Shown piece after piece: positions 1-8,277 of a DNA stretch of 59,108 nt (positions are counted from its first letter, which is position 1; the number at the start of each line of letters is the position of its first letter). Origin of the DNA: Verrucomicrobiota bacterium (lineage in GTDB: Bacteria; Verrucomicrobiota; Verrucomicrobiia; Limisphaerales; JAEYXS01); the NCBI GenBank assembly GCA_023431185.1, contig JAEYXS010000073.1, forward strand, positions 1 through 59,108, given 5' to 3'. The notes beneath the pieces were generated by a model. The model was not told the origin of the DNA and did not search any database. It saw only the letters and a list, made by a program, of their open reading frames with translations. A program made the position numbers and the translations under genes.

Positions 1-492
1 AAGGCAACCACCCGGCCCTTGTACGGCCTGGGGGCGGCGGGGGGCGTGACGGTGATCGATGATTTCGGGCATCATCCGACGGCGATCAAGGAGACGGTGC
101 GGGCCTTGCGCGTGAAGTATCCGAACCGCCGGCTGTGGGCGATCTTTGAACCGCGCTCGAACACGACGCGACGTAATGTTTTTCAGACGGAGATGGCGGA
201 AGCACTGGCGCTGGCAGATGCGGTCGTGGTGTCGGAGGTGGCGCGGTTGGAATTGCTGGCGGTGCATGAGCGGATGGACCCGGTGAAGCTGATGGCGGAC
301 TTGCAGGCGACGGGCAAGCCCGCGGCTTACCTGCCCACGGTGGAGGCCATCGTGGAGCACGTGGGGCAGCAGGCGAAATCAGGCGATGTGGTGTGCGTGT
401 TCAGCAACGGCGGGTTCGGGGGGATACACGAGAAGCTGTTGCAAAGGCTGGGGAACGGGGGGAAGGACCAAAGCGGTTCAAAAGAACTGTAG
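1..492 (+). CDS. mpl: Mpl murein peptide ligase, 3' part (5' end outside window)
   Basis: This is the C-terminal 163 residues of a Mur ligase. The frame is open from base 1, so the start lies left of the window. VIDDFGHHPTAIKET and the following FEPRSNTTRRN are the hallmark of Mpl, UDP-N-acetylmuramate:L-alanyl-gamma-D-glutamyl-meso-diaminopimelate ligase; MurC has a different sequence here. The DDFxHHPTA histidines lie at the start of the Mur ligase C-terminal domain. By family, the cytoplasmic enzyme joins recycled tripeptide to UDP-MurNAc. The tail after residue 140 (KLLQRLGNGG...) is short and unconserved. No terminator is obvious downstream. The identity is secure; only the missing N-terminal half is unknown. 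Confidence 0.93.
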   Translation, partial: KATTRPLYGLGAAGGVTVIDDFGHHPTAIKETVRALRVKYPNRRLWAIFEPRSNTTRRNVFQTEMAEALALADAVVVSEVARLELLAVHERMDPVKLMADLQATGKPAAYLPTVEAIVEHVGQQAKSGDVVCVFSNGGFGGIHEKLLQRLGNGGKDQSGSKEL

Positions 493-548
493 ATGGCATG
501 GGTTTTGGTGTTTTGGATTTTCATGTCCATCCAGAGGTGTGTGTGTAC

Positions 549-606
549 CGCTGTTTGGCCCACTGGCCAAGACAGAGCCTTATGCTGACTGGCAGGCCTG
601 CGCTAC
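549..606. repeat. Partial dispersed repeat with TGCGCTAC end
   Basis: The stretch contains TTGGCCCACTGGCCAA, an imperfect palindrome, and runs to GGCAGGCCTGCGCTAC. The terminal TGCGCTAC and the neighbouring GGCAG/CTGCG wording recur at 18339-18346 and 47616-47623, so I read it as one member of a short dispersed repeat family. The left boundary is a guess. Confidence 0.4.
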
Positions 607-646
607 GAGATCTAGCTGGGGTGGTATGGGGGAAATCGGTAGAAAA

Positions 647-674
647 CCTCGGCACTTATGTACATGTGCCGAGG
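647..674. repeat. Perfect 9-bp inverted repeat (hairpin)
   Basis: CCTCGGCAC (647-655) pairs exactly with GTGCCGAGG (666-674) around a 10-base loop that itself contains ATGTACAT. It is not followed by a T tract, so it is not a standard terminator on the plus strand. It may be a repeat remnant or a protein-binding palindrome. Confidence 0.5.
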
Positions 675-1330
675 AGAGGGGATTAGGGGATAAGCTCAAA
701 ACTCAAAGCTCAAAAATCATGACAAAGGTCAAAGGGGGGGCATCGAACCGGGGGGCGCCTCCATCAATCCTGCTCCCGCTCTGAGTTTGACGGCCAAGGG
801 AGAAGGAAGAAGCCGGGGCAACCGGGGCGGACCCCAAGTTATCGTTATGGGCAAGAAGTTGCGTCGAGTAGCAGCATTGCAAAGGGGCGAGTGTGGTTTG
901 GTGGCGTTAATCAAGCGGGGATTGAAAAAATGTGGTTTTGGATGTGATTGCTGTTGGGTGAGTTGCATTTAAAGTGCGGTTTGTTTGAAAATAGTTGTTG
1001 CATCTTGAGGTAGATTGGGTAGTTTGTTTGGAGTGGCGAAGGGCCGTCGAATATCTCGGCGGTAGCGCTGCAAAGAAGAATTAGGAGGCAGGTGTGGACA
1101 GCCGCAAAACATTACTGGAGGGGAAGAAGCGTCTAGACGCAGAGGGGGATATGATGAAAAGCACAAAGCTCAAAGCCGGTTGGGAGAGGAAGTGGTGGCG
1201 ATTGGATGCAACCTTTTCGCAACGGCCGGTGTCTTATGGGGCAACTGCAAGCGGAGCAATTTTGGTGAAGGCAAAGGGCTGGCGGGGGACGGGGAAAAAT
1301 TGCTAAGGTCAGCGCGTTTCCCGGCATCAC

Positions 1331-1876
1331 ATGGTGGATAACCACAGAATCATGACGAAGTCAGGTCCAGAGCAGGTGGCGCAGGTGCAGATGCTGTTCG
1401 TGCAGCATTCGCCGGCGTTGCGCGGCTTCATCCTGTCGTTGATGCCGGATTTTGGGCGGGTGGATGATGTGTTGCAGGAGACGTTTTTGACGGTGACGAA
1501 GAAGGCGGGAGATTTCCAGCCGGGGAGCAATTTCATGGGCTGGGTGTGCGCGATCGCGCGGTTCAAGGTGCTGGAGGCGACGCGGCAGAATCCGCACGCG
1601 CCGACAGCGCTTTCGGAAGAAGTTCTGGAATCACTGTGTGCGTGCCAGCCGGAGCCGGAAGAGGGTGAGGAGCGGTTGAAGCATCTTTCAGAATGCCTGG
1701 AGCAACTGGCGCCGCAAGCACGGCGCGCGGTCGAGTTGCGTTATCAGCAGGCGCATAAGCCGGCGGAGATCGCCCAGATCATGGGGTGGTCGGCGGAGGC
1801 GGTGTATGTGGCGCTCTCCCGTGCCCGGGTGGTGCTGCGGGAATGTGTGGGCCGGAGGATGGCGAAAGCAGGGTGA
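1331..1876 (+). CDS. ECF-type RNA polymerase sigma factor
   Basis: At 181 residues this has the two-domain layout of extracytoplasmic-function sigma factors. Region 2 spans about residues 24-88, with a DDVLQETF core followed by NFMGWVCAIARFKVLE. Region 4 spans about 118-172, with an HTH around PAEIAQIMGWSAEAVYVALSRAR. It belongs to the PVC-type sigma-70 subfamily usually found beside FecR-like anti-sigma proteins. The partner starts 5 bases downstream, so the pair is almost certainly co-transcribed. ATG 1331 gives the longest protein; ATG 1352 (MTKSGPEQV) is a possible alternative, and neither has a strong Shine-Dalgarno. The function is inferred as transcription of the following carbohydrate locus or related genes. 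Confidence 0.88.
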   Translation: MVDNHRIMTKSGPEQVAQVQMLFVQHSPALRGFILSLMPDFGRVDDVLQETFLTVTKKAGDFQPGSNFMGWVCAIARFKVLEATRQNPHAPTALSEEVLESLCACQPEPEEGEERLKHLSECLEQLAPQARRAVELRYQQAHKPAEIAQIMGWSAEAVYVALSRARVVLRECVGRRMAKAG

Positions 1877-1881
1877 TAGCT

Positions 1882-3537
1882 ATGGACAAGCAACGTCTGG
1901 AAAAACTTTTGGACCGGTTCGTGGACGGAGCGCTGACGCCGGAGGAAAAATCCGAGCTGGAGCGCATGTTGCTGTCCTCACCGCAGGCGCGCGAGGTGTT
2001 TTGGGGGCATGCACGGTTCAATGCGCTCGTGCGCCGCTTCGGGGAAGAGGAATGGGGGCGAAAACTGGCGGGTGCGGGTATGACGGCTCCGGTGAAGCCC
2101 GTGGAGACAGTGAAGGAATCGCCGGGCGGCTGGTTCACTTTGTGGGCCGGGTGGCAGCGGGCCTTGGCGGGAGCGGTGGCCGTGGCGCTGGTGGCTTTGG
2201 GATTTTGGTGGAGCGGGGTGTTCGCACCCAAGGTGACCCTGACGGAATCGGATGAGGAGCCGGATTATTTTGAAGAACCGGTGGCGACCGGGGTGGCGGT
2301 ATTGGCGCGGGCCATCGATGTGGTCTGGGAAACGAGTGATACGGCCTCGACGGTGGGGGCCCCTTTGGAGCCAGGCAAGCTGAAGCTGAAGCAAGGGTTC
2401 GCCGAACTGGAGTTTTACTCCGGAGCTCGCGTGGTGGTGGAAGGCCCGGCGGAAATCGAACTGATCTCCGTGGCCGAACTGATCTGCCGGGAAGGACGTA
2501 TCAGTGCGCATGTGCCGGCGCAGGCGCGGGGGTTCACGGTGCAGACGCCGCAGTTGAAGGTGGTGGATATCGGCACGGCCTTCGGTGTGGAGGTGGCGGA
2601 GCAACGGAGCGAGGTGCATGTCTTCGAGGGGCATGTGCAGGTCACGCCAGTCGGGCTGACAGAGCCGAAAGATTTGTTCAAGGGTGAGGCGGTGGCCTAT
2701 GGAACGCAGGGGGTGCTGGAGGCATTGCCGGTGAACCCGATGGCGTTTGCGACGCCGGGTGAGCTGGACTCCAAAGAAGCCATCGTGTTGACGCGCCGGT
2801 TTGGGGAATGGCGCCAGGCGAGCCGCCGTTGGGAAAGTCTGCCGGGGTTGCTGGTGTATTATGATTTTCAGCCGCCTTCGGAACAGGAGCGGGTGTTGCG
2901 CAATGTGAGCCAGGGAGCCCCGCATGAATCGGACGGCGCGGTGATCGGCGCACGCTGGACGGAAGGGCGCTGGCCGATGAAGCGCGCGCTGGAATTCAAG
3001 GCGCTCGGTGACCGCGTGCGGACCCGGATACCGGGCGAATTCCAATCGCTCACGCTGCACGCCTGGATCCGGGTGGACGGGCTGAAGCGCTCGTACAATT
3101 CGCTGATGATGAGCGATGGTTTCGACAACGGAAAGGTTCATTGGCAGATCCATCAGGACGGCAAGGTGATCTTGTGCATCCGGGGAACGGACGAGCAGAC
3201 GTACCGCAGTCCGGTCGTTTTTAACCAGGAACGTTTCGGGCAGTGGACGCAGATCGCTTCCGTTTTCGACGGGGACAAGAAGCAGGTGAGGTTTTATGTG
3301 GATGGTGTGCAGGTGAGCGAATTGCCAGCCGGGGTGAAGTCCACCTTGAAGATCGGGGATATGGAGATCGCGAACTGGAACACGGTGAATTACGGCACGG
3401 GTGCGAATTTCCGCAATTGGAACGGGCGCATGGATGAGTTCGCGATGTTCAACCGGGTGCTTTCGGCGCAGGAAGTGCAAGATCTCTACCTGGCGGGGAG
3501 CAAACAGCCGGTGGTGGTGGCGAAGAAGAACAAATAG
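1882..3537 (+). CDS. FecR-LamG transmembrane protein, likely anti-sigma/sensor partner
   Basis: A 551-residue membrane protein. Residues 1-60 are a short cytoplasmic acidic-helical segment (MDKQRLEKLLDRFVDGALTP...) typical of PVC anti-sigma N-termini. One transmembrane helix lies at about 93-115. A FecR domain follows at about 160-255 (QTPQLKVVDIGTAFGVEV is the FecR signature). A LamG/concanavalin-like domain lies at about 360-535, ending in WNGRMDEFAMFNRVLSAQEV. The start is ATG 1882, 5 bases after the sigma gene; the open frame continues upstream inside that gene but is not needed. Known relatives sit beside ECF sigma factors, so this protein probably holds the sigma factor at the membrane and senses a periplasmic signal or glycan through FecR/LamG. 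That role is inferred. Confidence 0.85.
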   Translation: MDKQRLEKLLDRFVDGALTPEEKSELERMLLSSPQAREVFWGHARFNALVRRFGEEEWGRKLAGAGMTAPVKPVETVKESPGGWFTLWAGWQRALAGAVAVALVALGFWWSGVFAPKVTLTESDEEPDYFEEPVATGVAVLARAIDVVWETSDTASTVGAPLEPGKLKLKQGFAELEFYSGARVVVEGPAEIELISVAELICREGRISAHVPAQARGFTVQTPQLKVVDIGTAFGVEVAEQRSEVHVFEGHVQVTPVGLTEPKDLFKGEAVAYGTQGVLEALPVNPMAFATPGELDSKEAIVLTRRFGEWRQASRRWESLPGLLVYYDFQPPSEQERVLRNVSQGAPHESDGAVIGARWTEGRWPMKRALEFKALGDRVRTRIPGEFQSLTLHAWIRVDGLKRSYNSLMMSDGFDNGKVHWQIHQDGKVILCIRGTDEQTYRSPVVFNQERFGQWTQIASVFDGDKKQVRFYVDGVQVSELPAGVKSTLKIGDMEIANWNTVNYGTGANFRNWNGRMDEFAMFNRVLSAQEVQDLYLAGSKQPVVVAKKNK

Positions 3538-3559
3538 ACGGGCAAGGAAAGGAGGAGTA

Positions 3560-6013
3560 ATGGCGGTTGGGCAAGGCAAAGGAGGGCTCGCAGGTGGAAA
3601 ATGGCTTGTCGGGGGCAGCCGGTTCAGAGATGAAAGGGGGCGCTACACCTATATGCTAATGCTGTTGCGCCGATGCCTTGCCGTTGCCGGGATTTCCGGC
3701 CTGATCTTGGGGCTGACTGGTTTTGCCCAAGCCCAGACGAACACCAATGAACCTGCGCGCGGGCCTTTCTTTTCCGGCACAGTACGCGGGCCGAAATCCA
3801 ATGATGCCATCGCCATGCGCGGCATCGTGGTGACGCTGGGGGAAAAACGGGATGCGCATATCTGCTATGACATGGACTTGATGCGGGTTTCCCTGGCCTG
3901 GACCGGTGGATTTCTGGAATTCGGGAATACGCTGACGCAGATCGCCTGGCCGCCGCCGCCGCAGGTGAAGGGAGCGCCGGTCTTTGCCACCAGAAATGTG
4001 CCGGGTTGGGGGGATGCGAAGGGAACATTTGCCGATCCACGGGTAAACCAGCAGGGGCCGCTGCCGAAGGAGCGGGCGCATTACAAAGGGCTTTATGTCA
4101 ATGGCCGCGAGGTGGTGTTGAAGTATTCGGTGAACAAGGTGGAGGTGCTGGAGATCCCCGGGTTTGAGCAGACGGAGGGTTACGACGTTTTCACGCGCAC
4201 GATGCAGTTCTCCAAAACAGTGCGGAACCAATCGCTCAATCTGCTCGCGGTGGAGAAACCCAAGGTGGAGCGGAAAGGCACATCGCTGATCGTCACGGAC
4301 GAGTCGGCAAAGAGGAAGCATCTGCTAATCGTAGATGGGGCGGTGGGCATCGAGTGGCAGACGACGAACGGTGTGGTGGCGGTGAAGCTGGGCAAGGTGA
4401 CCGGTCGGCGTCCAGTGCGCATCGCGATCGCGACGATGAAGCTGGAGGAGGGCAAAAACGGGACCGTCTGGCCAAAATTGGCACCGACACGGTTTGACAT
4501 GACGAAGTTGATCAAAGGCGGCGCACCAACATGGACGGCGGCCGTGGTGACCAAGGGGGTGCGGGGTGAGGACAAGGAGGCGTATGTGGTGGATACCATC
4601 ACCGAGCCCGCGACCAATCCGTATAACATCAAAAACTTCTTTGGCGGGTTTGATTTCTTCACGGATGGTCGCGCCGCCATCGGCACGTTCCATGGCGATG
4701 TATGGCTCGTCACCGGCATTGATGATTCGTTGGCGAACCTGACGTGGAAACGGTATGCCACCGGCTTGTTCCAGCCGCTCGGGCTCAAGATCGTGAAAGA
4801 CCAGGTGTATGTGCTGGGCCGCGACCAGATCACGCGCCTGCATGATCTGAACAAGGACGGTGAGGCAGACTTCTACGAGAACTTCAACAATGACACGGTG
4901 GTGATGGCCAATTACCACGAGTATTGCCTGGATCTGCATACGGATTCGAAAGGGAATTTTTATTATGCAAAGGGAGCGCCTTGGGAACCGGAGGTGATGT
5001 CACCACATCAGGGGAGCATGATCCGCGTCTCCAAGGATGGGGCGAAGCTGGAGGTCATCGCGACCGGTTTGCGCGCGCCGAACGGCATGACCGTCGGCCC
5101 GCGCGATGAGATCACGGTGAGTGACAATCAAGGACACTGGATGCCCTCCAGCAAATTGAACTGGGTGGTGCCGGGTGGATTTTATGGGATGGTACCGGCG
5201 GCCCAGCGGGAGCTGACGTTCAAGCGTGATGGCACCAATTTCGTGGCCAATCCGAGCAACCCGCAGGCGCGGAAAGATTTCGCGTTCAAGGCGTGGGACA
5301 AGGTGGCGCCGATGCCGGAAGGCTATGACCAGCCGGTCTGCTGGCTGCCGATGAACATGGACAATTCCAGCGGCGGACAGGTCTGGGTGACCAGCGAGAA
5401 GTGGGGTCCGCTCAATGACCGGTTGCTCTTCATGAGCTACGGCAAGTGCACGCTCTTCGAGGTGATGTTCCATGACGTGGGCGCGGCAAAACAGGCGGCG
5501 ATGGTGCAACTGCCATTGAAGTTTAACAGCGGCATCATGCGCGGGCGTTTCAATCCCAAGGATGGCCAGCTTTACTTGTGCGGCCTGAAGGGCTGGCAGA
5601 GCAGCGCGACACGTGATGGCGGTTTCTATCGCGTGCGTTATACGGGCAAGGCGGCTCAACTGCCGGTGGCGTTCAAAGCCACGACGGAAGGGCTGGCGGT
5701 GACATTTAGCCAGCCGTTGGACCCGAAATCGGCCAACGACGCGGAGAATTACGGAGCGGAGCGGTGGAATTACCGGTGGTCCGGGGGGTATGGCTCGCCG
5801 GAGGTGTCGGTCAGCAATCCGCAGCAGAACAAGCACGACAAGCTGGAGATCACGGGCGCGAAGTTGCAGGCCGATGGCAAGACGGTGGTGCTGAGCATCA
5901 AGGACATGAGGCCGGCGGACCAGATCAAGCTGAAGTTCAACCTGGATGGCGCGGATGGTTCCACGGTGGCCCATGAAATCTATGCGACGGCGGGCAAGCT
6001 GGAGGGGAACTAG
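3560..6013 (+). CDS. DUF6797 and beta-propeller secreted protein
   Basis: This is an exported protein of about 817 residues. Its first part (GPFFSGTVRG... to about residue 330) matches the DUF6797 pattern seen in planctomycete and verrucomicrobial proteins. The middle (from about residue 350) is a PQQ/NHL-type propeller resembling sugar dehydrogenase-like subunits (GLRAPNGMTVGPRDEITVSD). The C-terminus is a beta-sandwich-like tail. No CxxCH haem motif is present. ATG 3560 has a perfect GGAGG 4 bases upstream but gives a 31-residue basic extension. ATG 3653 or 3659 gives a compact signal peptide (LLRRCLAVAG...FAQAQ) with a weaker site. Its place behind sigma/FecR and before DUF1080 suggests a role in extracytoplasmic sugar oxidation or binding; the substrate is unknown. 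Confidence 0.82.
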   Translation: MAVGQGKGGLAGGKWLVGGSRFRDERGRYTYMLMLLRRCLAVAGISGLILGLTGFAQAQTNTNEPARGPFFSGTVRGPKSNDAIAMRGIVVTLGEKRDAHICYDMDLMRVSLAWTGGFLEFGNTLTQIAWPPPPQVKGAPVFATRNVPGWGDAKGTFADPRVNQQGPLPKERAHYKGLYVNGREVVLKYSVNKVEVLEIPGFEQTEGYDVFTRTMQFSKTVRNQSLNLLAVEKPKVERKGTSLIVTDESAKRKHLLIVDGAVGIEWQTTNGVVAVKLGKVTGRRPVRIAIATMKLEEGKNGTVWPKLAPTRFDMTKLIKGGAPTWTAAVVTKGVRGEDKEAYVVDTITEPATNPYNIKNFFGGFDFFTDGRAAIGTFHGDVWLVTGIDDSLANLTWKRYATGLFQPLGLKIVKDQVYVLGRDQITRLHDLNKDGEADFYENFNNDTVVMANYHEYCLDLHTDSKGNFYYAKGAPWEPEVMSPHQGSMIRVSKDGAKLEVIATGLRAPNGMTVGPRDEITVSDNQGHWMPSSKLNWVVPGGFYGMVPAAQRELTFKRDGTNFVANPSNPQARKDFAFKAWDKVAPMPEGYDQPVCWLPMNMDNSSGGQVWVTSEKWGPLNDRLLFMSYGKCTLFEVMFHDVGAAKQAAMVQLPLKFNSGIMRGRFNPKDGQLYLCGLKGWQSSATRDGGFYRVRYTGKAAQLPVAFKATTEGLAVTFSQPLDPKSANDAENYGAERWNYRWSGGYGSPEVSVSNPQQNKHDKLEITGAKLQADGKTVVLSIKDMRPADQIKLKFNLDGADGSTVAHEIYATAGKLEGN

Positions 6014-6090
6014 TGCAATGATTTTGCGTGCGTGAAATCGTAAACCGGAGTAAACAATCGCTCACCCAAATCTGTAAAAGAACGAAACGT

Positions 6091-6897
6091 ATGTTGAAGA
6101 AATCACATTTCCTGTTTGCCAGCTTGGTGGCGGTGGCTGCCTATGCAGCCGAGCCCGGCAAGATCGGTTACCAAGACACCCCCATCATTCCGGGCACGAA
6201 ATGGCATGTGCATGATGGTGAGCGTCCGCAGCCGCGTGTGGTGATGCCTGGTGCGACGTTCAGTCATATGGCGCCGCCGCCAGCGGATGCGAAGGTGTTG
6301 TTCGATGGCAAGGACCTGTCGCAATGGCAGGTGGGCAATGGCGGTGAAGCCAAGTGGAAGGTGGAGAACGGCTACATGGAAGTCGCGCCCAAGGCGGGCA
6401 GCATCCAAACGAAGGAGAAGTTCGCGGACTTCCAGTTGCACATCGAGTTTGCCACGCCAGCCAAAGTCGAAGGCAGCAGCCAGGGCCGGGGTAACAGCGG
6501 CATCCTTATGAACGGCATCTACGAAGTTCAAGTGCTCGATTCTTACAACAACCCCACTTATCCGGATGGACAAGCAGGCGCGCTCTATGGCCAGTCGCCG
6601 CCGTTGGTGAACGCAAGCAAGCCGCCGGGCGAATGGCAGAGCTATGACATCATCTTTGAATCACCGCGCTGGGACAAGGATGGCAAACTTGAGAAGAAGG
6701 CGGCGGTGACGGTCATCCACAACGGCGTCGTGCTCCATCATCGCAAGGAATATCAGGGCAACACGCCACATAAGCGCAATGGCACTTATGACAAACCGCA
6801 TGCTCCGGAGATGTTCATCCAGCTGCAGGATCACAACAACCCGATGCGTTTCCGGAACATCTGGATCCGCTCCATCGGTGAGTACGACAAGCCTTGA
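6091..6897 (+). CDS. DUF1080 family secreted protein (3-keto-disaccharide hydrolase-like)
   Basis: A 268-residue exported protein: a signal peptide (MLKKSHFLFASLVAVAAYAA), then a DUF1080 concanavalin-like domain at about 65-265. Family features include VLFDGKDLSQWQV near residue 68, the GRGNSGILMNGIYEVQVLDS block, and the C-terminal FIQLQDHNNPMRFRNIWIR. DUF1080 proteins are annotated as 3-keto-disaccharide hydrolases that cleave 3-oxo-glycosides after oxidation by Gfo/Idh/MocA dehydrogenases. ATG 6091 was chosen because it begins a clean signal peptide; upstream GTG codons only add a basic extension. It ends the sigma/FecR/DUF6797 run and is followed by a strong terminator. The role is inferred from family and context. 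Confidence 0.88.
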   Translation: MLKKSHFLFASLVAVAAYAAEPGKIGYQDTPIIPGTKWHVHDGERPQPRVVMPGATFSHMAPPPADAKVLFDGKDLSQWQVGNGGEAKWKVENGYMEVAPKAGSIQTKEKFADFQLHIEFATPAKVEGSSQGRGNSGILMNGIYEVQVLDSYNNPTYPDGQAGALYGQSPPLVNASKPPGEWQSYDIIFESPRWDKDGKLEKKAAVTVIHNGVVLHHRKEYQGNTPHKRNGTYDKPHAPEMFIQLQDHNNPMRFRNIWIRSIGEYDKP

Positions 6898-6922
6898 GCA
6901 GGGTTTTTGATTCAGCTTTTCG

Positions 6923-6953
6923 GAAAAAGACGGCCATGATGGCCGTCTTTTTC
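6923..6953 (+). terminator. Rho-independent terminator after the DUF1080 gene
   Basis: GAAAAAGACGGCC and GGCCGTCTTTTTC form a perfect 13-bp stem around the loop ATGAT, with the right arm ending in a T run. It sits 25 bases after the DUF1080 stop and closes the 1.3-6.9 kb transcription unit. The A-rich left arm would also let it work on the minus strand. Confidence 0.9.
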
Positions 6954-7050
6954 TTGTTTGAAGCAGCCAGGAGAGCGAAGCCGGGCGATTTATTTGGAAA
7001 ATTGGAATCTTGGGCTAAACTCTTGCTGTCCGGTATACCAAGTAAACTAT

Positions 7051-8277
7051 ATGTCAAAGCACACGTCAGGTCTTCCCGCAGCTTTGGGGCCGCTCACTTC
7101 GGGCATCCCTAAGCGGATCCGGGCTCCGCGCCCCTCCAAGCACGATGTGCTGACGAAGCATGGGGTGGCCGAGACGGCGGCGGCACCGAAGGCGGAGTTC
7201 AGTTTCAATCTGAAGCCGAACGAGATCGCGAAGCATCTGAACCGCTTCGTCATCGGGCAGACGGAGGCGAAGAAGGTGTTGAGTGTGGCGCTGTGCGATC
7301 ATTTCCAGCATGTGCGGATGACGCTGGAGGGGAATGTCGCGCCGTTCTACCAGAAGCAGAATGTGCTGCTTTTGGGGCCGACGGGTGTGGGCAAGACGCA
7401 TCTGATCCGATCGGCGGCGGAGTTGATCGGCGTGCCGTTTGTGAAGGCGGACGCCACGAAGTTTTCGGAGACGGGTTATGTGGGTGGTGATGTGGATGAT
7501 CTGGTGCGCGATCTGTTGCGCCGGGCAGGTGGTGATGTGAAGAAGGCGGAGCATGGCATCATCTATCTGGATGAGGTGGACAAGCTGGCGACGCGCGGGG
7601 AGAGCGGTGGCCGCGATGTGTCGGGACGCGGGGTGCAGACGAATCTACTGAAGCTCATGGAGGATGGTGATGTGCCGGTGGTGTCACCGAATGACATGAC
7701 GGGGCAGCTTCAGAATGCCATGCAAGCGATGCGTGGTGGTGGCGTGCCGCAAGCGGAGACGATCAATACACGGCACATCCTGTTCATCGTGAGCGGGGCG
7801 TTTTCGGGCATGGACCAGCTCATCAAGCATCGGCTGATGCACACGGAGAAACCGGCGAAGGTGGCGCGGATGGACGTGGATGATCTCTATACGCGGGCGG
7901 CCACGGCGGACTTGGTGCAGTATGGGCTGGAGCCGGAGTTCATCGGGCGTTTGCCGGTGCGGGTGGCGTGCCATGGACTGGATAGCGATGACCTTTTTGA
8001 TGTGCTGCGGAAGAGTGAGAGCAGTCTTATACATCAATACGAACGGGCCTTTGCCGCTTATGGCATCGAAGTGGAGTTCAAGGATGACGGATTGCGTCGC
8101 CTAGCGTTGAAGGCGTCAGAGGAGAATACGGGTGCGCGTGGGTTGATGACGGTGTGCGAGCGCGTGTTCCGTGATTTGAAATTCAAACTGCCGACGAGCA
8201 AGGTGAAGCGGTTCGCGGTGACGGCCAAGCTGGTGGATGATCCGTCAGGGGAGCTGAAGCGGTTGCTGAAGGGTTAA
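7051..8277 (+). CDS. ClpX-like AAA+ unfoldase lacking the zinc domain and IGF loop
   Basis: A 408-residue AAA+ ATPase of the ClpX family: Walker A GPTGVGKT (109-116), pore loop GYVG (142-145), Walker B IIYLDEVDK (170-178), RDVSGRGVQ (188-196), EFIGRLP (296-302) and the ClpX C-terminal small domain. The N-terminus (about 1-55) has no CxxC pair, so the zinc-binding domain that recruits substrates and adaptors is absent. The stretch 260-285, where ClpX carries the [LIV]GF ClpP-docking tripeptide, has no GF at all. It therefore probably works without ClpP as a remodelling unfoldase, or with another partner. The start is ATG 7051; the open frame upstream includes a terminator region. The last codon overlaps the convergent gene's stop by two bases (TTAA). 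Confidence 0.85.
   Translation: MSKHTSGLPAALGPLTSGIPKRIRAPRPSKHDVLTKHGVAETAAAPKAEFSFNLKPNEIAKHLNRFVIGQTEAKKVLSVALCDHFQHVRMTLEGNVAPFYQKQNVLLLGPTGVGKTHLIRSAAELIGVPFVKADATKFSETGYVGGDVDDLVRDLLRRAGGDVKKAEHGIIYLDEVDKLATRGESGGRDVSGRGVQTNLLKLMEDGDVPVVSPNDMTGQLQNAMQAMRGGGVPQAETINTRHILFIVSGAFSGMDQLIKHRLMHTEKPAKVARMDVDDLYTRAATADLVQYGLEPEFIGRLPVRVACHGLDSDDLFDVLRKSESSLIHQYERAFAAYGIEVEFKDDGLRRLALKASEENTGARGLMTVCERVFRDLKFKLPTSKVKRFAVTAKLVDDPSGELKRLLKG

Larger units (their letters stand above)
493..1330. other. Gene-poor intergenic region
   Basis: I see no convincing protein gene in these 840 bases. The short open frames here have no recognisable motif, no good ribosome binding site and a composition unlike the neighbouring genes. 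The region holds a partial copy of a dispersed repeat ending TGCGCTAC (near 549-606), a perfect 9-bp hairpin at 647-674, and purine-rich stretches. It may carry the promoter of the sigma factor that follows, but no -35/-10 pair stood out. Confidence 0.6.

Noticed and set aside
1978..3579. A 533-residue antisense frame over the FecR-LamG gene
   Set aside because: Shadow of a well-supported gene, with arginine/histidine-rich composition and no ribosome site.
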